A DNA stretch of 64,000 bases from Pinus tabuliformis (taxonomy: Eukaryota > Streptophyta > Pinopsida > Pinales > Pinaceae). Both the position numbers and the translations under genes were made by a program. Positions within the stretch are counted from its first letter, which is position 1; the number at the start of each line of letters is the position of its first letter. The notes below the pieces were generated by a model, which saw only the letters and a list, made by a program, of their open reading frames with translations, searched no databases and was not told the origin of the DNA. Positions 59,805 through 64,000 of this stretch are shown piece after piece. The stretch lies in the NCBI GenBank assembly GCA_031772625.1, contig CM062810.1, forward strand, positions 452,662,014 through 452,726,013. The letters are read 5' to 3'.

Positions 59805-60425
59805 GTGGTAGAGGAATGAGTCCAATCACAAACCACAATCACATTTGACAGGGAGCTTTGAAAAGGGTGGCATGGCTAATAGAATTGTGATAGTCGTGGA
59901 TGTGGGCATTTTATGAATTATGGTTGATGACCCCATCGAGTTTGGGAAATATTGCAAATTGCAATCATAGAGGTGGAGAGGGGTCAAGTCTTTGGATATT
60001 GTGATTACGCAGATGTGTGGGGCTTATTAAATGGAGTGTATGACTCCGTCAGGATTGGGCGATCATAATTGTAAAGGGGATGAGCCACATGACTGGGGCT
60101 ATGGGTTTTTATTAGTTTTGCGATCCCTGTGGATGCGAGATCTTTATGCAGTGGAGTTTATGATCTGGTCGAGTGTAGTTTATCACTAAATCACAATTGC
60201 GTATAACTTAGTGCCACGGGGAAAGTCCTATGTATATTTGTGGATGGAAGATTTTTAGATTATCATTCAATTATTCCGTTAGGTCCAATATCAAATCACA
60301 ATCACAATGGGCTAGCAGAGGGGCATTAACCATGGTGTCATGTTTATTTGCGATGTGGGGAGCGAGATTTTGGATAAGTCAGAGTTTTAAATTATAACTC
60401 ATATATTAATTGAACTCCGATTTAT
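59805..60425 (+). repeat. Degenerate tandem repeat, period about 111-120 bp
   Basis: A recurring core resembling gactccgtcagg appears near 59814, 59929, 60042, 60162 and 60273. Each is followed about 20-30 bases later by atcacaat-type sequence and preceded by a gatgtgggg-type sequence. Unit identity is low, so this is an old satellite-like array. Confidence 0.6.
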
Positions 60426-61435
60426 TATTTTATTTTGATAACCCAATGTTTAATACTAAAGGTTTTTTTTTTTAAGCCTAAGTCTGAGTTTCGTTCTCTG
60501 GGGCTATTTGGATATTTTATTTTTATAAAATCAAATGGTTTTAAAAGAAAAAAATGTTTTATTATTTTTTATAAAAAGAGAATTTTATTTTTTATTTTTT
60601 TGTGTTTTAATTTTTTTAAAAGGGTCCCAATTTTTATATAATAATTTCATAGGAAATTATTTATTTAAAAATGGGGGGTTGTTGAATAGCACAACACAAT
60701 CTACAATATACAACAATCCCTTAACTTAGTACAAAATTAGGGAATTCATGGGCACCAACCCATAGGAGAAGCCAATCCCCTAGCTAAGCACCAATGCAAC
60801 AAAATTAATGGGAACCAACCTAGATCTAAGTTATATTATCGATTTGTCATTACCAAATTATTAAATATTTAGTGAATCATCATCAACCATGAAATCCTTA
60901 GATTTCCTAGCTCAATCCTTATCACAACCATTTTCCCATGCTTGCCTCGTCTTCAACAATAATTAGCTCATATTTTGCAACATCATCCCTGGTTTCATAT
61001 GTGGGAAATATTCAAACTTATCTAGACACAACAAAGATTCCCAAGTCACAAGTCATCACTATATATATGCATACATCTGCTAGACTCTACCAATTTTTGG
61101 ATGTCCAACATGGTTTTATTTATAATTTTAGTACAACATTTTTTCAAAATAAACTTGGACTTATAGTTTTATGACAACTATAACCATTACTAAATTATTC
61201 ACAACCAAATATTGAGAATGATATAACAACCTAACTAGAATCACAACCTAGGTTAGAATGCCAAAATTAGTCAGACATCATTTTGTTACTTTTGTCACCA
61301 TGCTTTGACTTCCAAAGTCAAGAATGAACATTGGAAACTCATATAACATAAAAAAAGCCATTATTATTAACACATGTAACTATAATAACAAAACCTATAT
61401 GATGTATACATGAGCAGTAACTAGTGTTATCACTT
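60426..61435. other. A/T-rich sequence without gene
   Basis: Homopolymer A and T runs occupy 60460-60660. The remainder has short frames only. Confidence 0.55.
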
Positions 61436-62589
61436 AGATTTTCCTTAGAAGTTATTAAAAGAAGGAAAGGATCCAAGGTAACTACAAACCAACTTTTAGA
61501 CTCAGGTGTTAGCCCACCTATGTCCAGAGAGGGCTCTCTCTTTATGATTTAGCTATGTTTGAAAGGATTTTAGGCTAGTATTAATGTTCAGTAGGGTTGT
61601 TTTGTTTAAGAATGGTGGAGTTCCTAAACAAATGGGCAAACTAGGCTTTTAGGCCATTGGGCTATGGATTCAATCACAAATAATTCACTGGATCAAGTCA
61701 AATTGCTAAGGTATGAGTTCAACAGGCAGGATAACAGAGTAAAAACAAACTTTGAGGCTTGAATGGATGATATTTATGCTCAAAACTAGAAGGCAATCAA
61801 GAATCCTCAAGTCAGGATTAGAAAGAGGAAAGGAATATAGGTCAACTAGTAGAGGGCAAATAAGAATCTTATACTAGGGACTTATTAGAGAAAACTACAG
61901 GGATAGAGGAGTAGTTAAGAATTCCTGTATCGAGATAGTTTAGAAGAAAACATATAAATGGTAGATTGTTGATAGTAGAGAGCAATAAAGCTAATTCTGA
62001 TATACTTTGACTATTTTACCCTTCATATTTAAGATGCCTGAAACATTGAAACATAGAGAAAACACATAAAATCACAAGGATAGAATACTTATTTGTAATT
62101 ATACTGCACGAGAATTTGATGAAATGTCCTCAACTTTCATTCCTTTTCTAGAAAAAATCCAAATTTGAGTACAAAAGCTTTCTCAGCTTGATAGCATAGA
62201 TTTACAGAGTTGTTATAGAATCCACCCACAATACTTTGAATTGAGAAGTATTTATACAAAAAACTACATCAAAAATATCTCATAACTACATGAGATTTAT
62301 TCTAGGGAATACAAAATATCTTTTACAAAAAGATAGAGACAGATGTAAAATTGATTGTTGTTGTCCCTTTATTTATGGAAGAGCTGGAGGTTGAAACTTG
62401 AATTTGCCTCTTGCTATTGATTTAGTAATTGTGTGTTGGATCCTTGCTTACTTTTCCCTACTGATACTCTTTACCTGTTTACCAGACTTTATCTCAGTAA
62501 ATATTTTCTATTTACCTCATTTACCATAGTAAATTATAGGATATCAATCATATTGGTCCACCATTCTTCATTTGGTATCTTCATTCTGA
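61436..62589 (-). repeat. LTR-like sequence of element G
   Basis: Starts TGTTATCACTTAGATTTTCC on the plus strand. It shares its first 150 or so bases loosely with 27787 (tagattttccttag and gagagggctctctct). It lies just after the minus-strand frame at 62590-64000, where a 3' LTR would be. No second copy is available, so this is tentative. Confidence 0.35.
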
Positions 62590-64000
62590 TTAATTTCCTG
62601 TACACTTTGTCAGCTTCAGTGTATTTTTCAAATTGGGCTGGATTGTGAATAGGTGCTTAATTTCATGCTCAATATAGAAAAGATTTTCCAAATCATCGTA
62701 CAACACTTTTCCTGTCAGTAGTGCTTTCACTGTGGAAGAGCTAACTCGACTTTTGGCTTGTTTTTGCAATTTATCAATGTAGTCATCATGAGTCAACAAT
62801 TTGTCATTTATGACCAGTGGGATTGGAAGTCCTTTATCCCTTAGAATGTCATATTTTAACATAAAATCATTTACATCCTCTTAAATACTTTGACGTCTAT
62901 TTTACAGGTTAAGAATTAAGTTCTTTTTAGTGAAAACTTTCTTAATTTCAAGGATAGTACCAATTCGATCCTCGATATCCCATTGTTCCAATTGTTGCTT
63001 GCTTTTGCTATTCAAGAAGTTGATCAATTGGGTTGCCTCTTCAGGTTTCTCTCCCAGTTCTTCCTTGGTCTTCTGTATAGCCTCTGTAGCTAGTTTAACT
63101 AACTCAGTTTTTTCAAAAATGATCTGAATAGTAGACCGACTATCATTGATAGAATCAATGATATTGGTCCATAAAATCTCTCTAATATCTCTCAAAGGCT
63201 TTTCCAATGTTAGGTCCTTCTCTAATATTTTAACTATTTCATTCATCCTTTTATTCTTTCTTTCTTCTTCAGTGTAATTAACCTGTGATAGTTCATAATT
63301 GTTTTCCATGCTGGTAACAATTTCTTTCAGTTTCTTTATTTCAGTTGCTTGGATTTTCATTTCCTCCATGGACTTTATTAAGTCCTCTATTTACTTTATT
63401 GAAGTTTCTACTGCTTCTGCTTCTGATGTACTGGCTATTGTTGTTACTAGAAGAGCTATTGCTAGGGGAATACTTGGTACCAAAGATGTTGAAATAGTAT
63501 ATGGAACTGCTATAGAAATTATGGGTATCACATTCTGAGGAATGGTGGTCGGATCACCCTGTTTGGGCTGCAAAGATTTTTCTAGTTCTTGCTCTGTTTC
63601 TTTCAACTATTCATTCAACTTAAGGATCAAGTCCATAAGTTCTTCCTCATTTTGTTTCTCAATTACTTCTATAGTTTGTGTATGTAGGAGGGGAGGAAGT
63701 TTGAGTTGTTTCCTGAGTGCAACAGTGTCATCATTTTTTTTCTTTATCAATCTTTCAGCTTCTTTAACATCTTTGGGATCATGTCCCAACTCAATCACCA
63801 ACTCTTCTAATGATTTTATCCTGTTATAATTAGCCTAAGAAGAGGATTTTTCCAACTGTAACTGTGCAGTAGTATTACTCAGAGAATTCTCCAACTAATG
63901 TGTAGTGATGGCTTTACTGTTTAATGTGGAATAGTCCATCTCACCTGTTTGCTTATGGAGCTCAATCTGATCAATTGGGTGGATGTCTCTGGAAAGAAAT
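62590..64000 (-). pseudogene. Element G frame: coiled-coil protein with a hydrophobic segment, partial
   Basis: One minus-strand frame runs from the window edge to TAA at 62590, about 470 codons, with roughly six TAA/TAG stops and no frameshift. From the N-terminal side: charged helices (SLEELVIELGHDPKDVKEAE), then LMDLILKLNE, a hydrophobic stretch of about 30 residues (63530-63430, including IPLAIALLVTTIAS), long heptad-like helices (63369-62902), and a C-terminal segment with LPIPLVINDKLLTHDDYIDK. I do not recognise the family. It may be a 3' accessory or env-like ORF of an LTR element, because LTR-like sequence follows. The start lies outside the window. Confidence 0.5.

Noticed and set aside
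59506-59825. His/Ser/Thr-rich minus frames
   Set aside because: Translation of the short gtgacatgg repeats, with no independent evidence.

Overview
This window reads as intergenic DNA from a large plant genome. A gymnosperm or another very large genome would fit, but the species cannot be fixed from the sequence. I see no convincing cellular gene, rRNA, tRNA or CRISPR array. Nearly everything that can be identified is LTR retrotransposon, with elements inserted into one another. Target-site duplications (TSDs) and LTR ends fix several boundaries to the base. Letters A to I below are local labels.

Region 1 (1-27360) is one old LTR element, C. Its LTRs are 1-562 plus 7290-7498, and about 26583-27360. 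Four younger insertions split it. Element A (563-7284, TSD ATTAG/GTTAG) sits inside C's left LTR. Element B (8943-16945, TSD ATCAT) interrupts a C reading frame. Element D (18123-20527, minus strand, TSD CCCCT) and a solo LTR of the A family (22961-23964, TSD AGCCA) also lie inside C. A and B are relatives. Each encodes only a decayed gag-protease frame, has no reverse transcriptase or integrase, and keeps a shared non-coding 3' domain of about 2.5 kb that is rich in short hairpin-forming repeats. C carries two decayed frames of unknown function and no visible pol.

Region 2 (27361-38551) holds the 3' part of a minus-strand element, E, with a decayed ORF3-like gene. After it come local tandem arrays, the first arm (F1) of a large inverted repeat, and a 264-bp tandem duplication.

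Region 3 (38552-53184) is the best preserved element, H, about 14.6 kb long. It has 2.1-kb LTRs, a perfect AATAT TSD, a tRNA-Asp-type primer site and a polypurine tract. Its order is gag, protease, RT, RNase H, integrase and then a separate ORF3, which fits the Athila/Tat branch of Ty3/gypsy. The LTRs differ at roughly 60 positions by eye, about 3%. Only a few nonsense codons interrupt pol. A minus-strand solo LTR of the A family sits in its gag.

Region 4 (53185-64000) holds the second, inverted F arm (F2), a roughly 440-bp near-palindrome, a decayed minus-strand chromovirus-like RT-RH-IN gene (I), degenerate tandem repeats, and at the right edge a minus-strand coiled-coil frame of unknown family next to LTR-like sequence (G).

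The most unusual signal is structural RNA-like sequence in the non-coding parts of A, B and H. Arrays of hairpins there keep their loops while the two sides of the stem change together. The second is a short word (TTCTACAGGAA) scattered through coding and non-coding parts of H.
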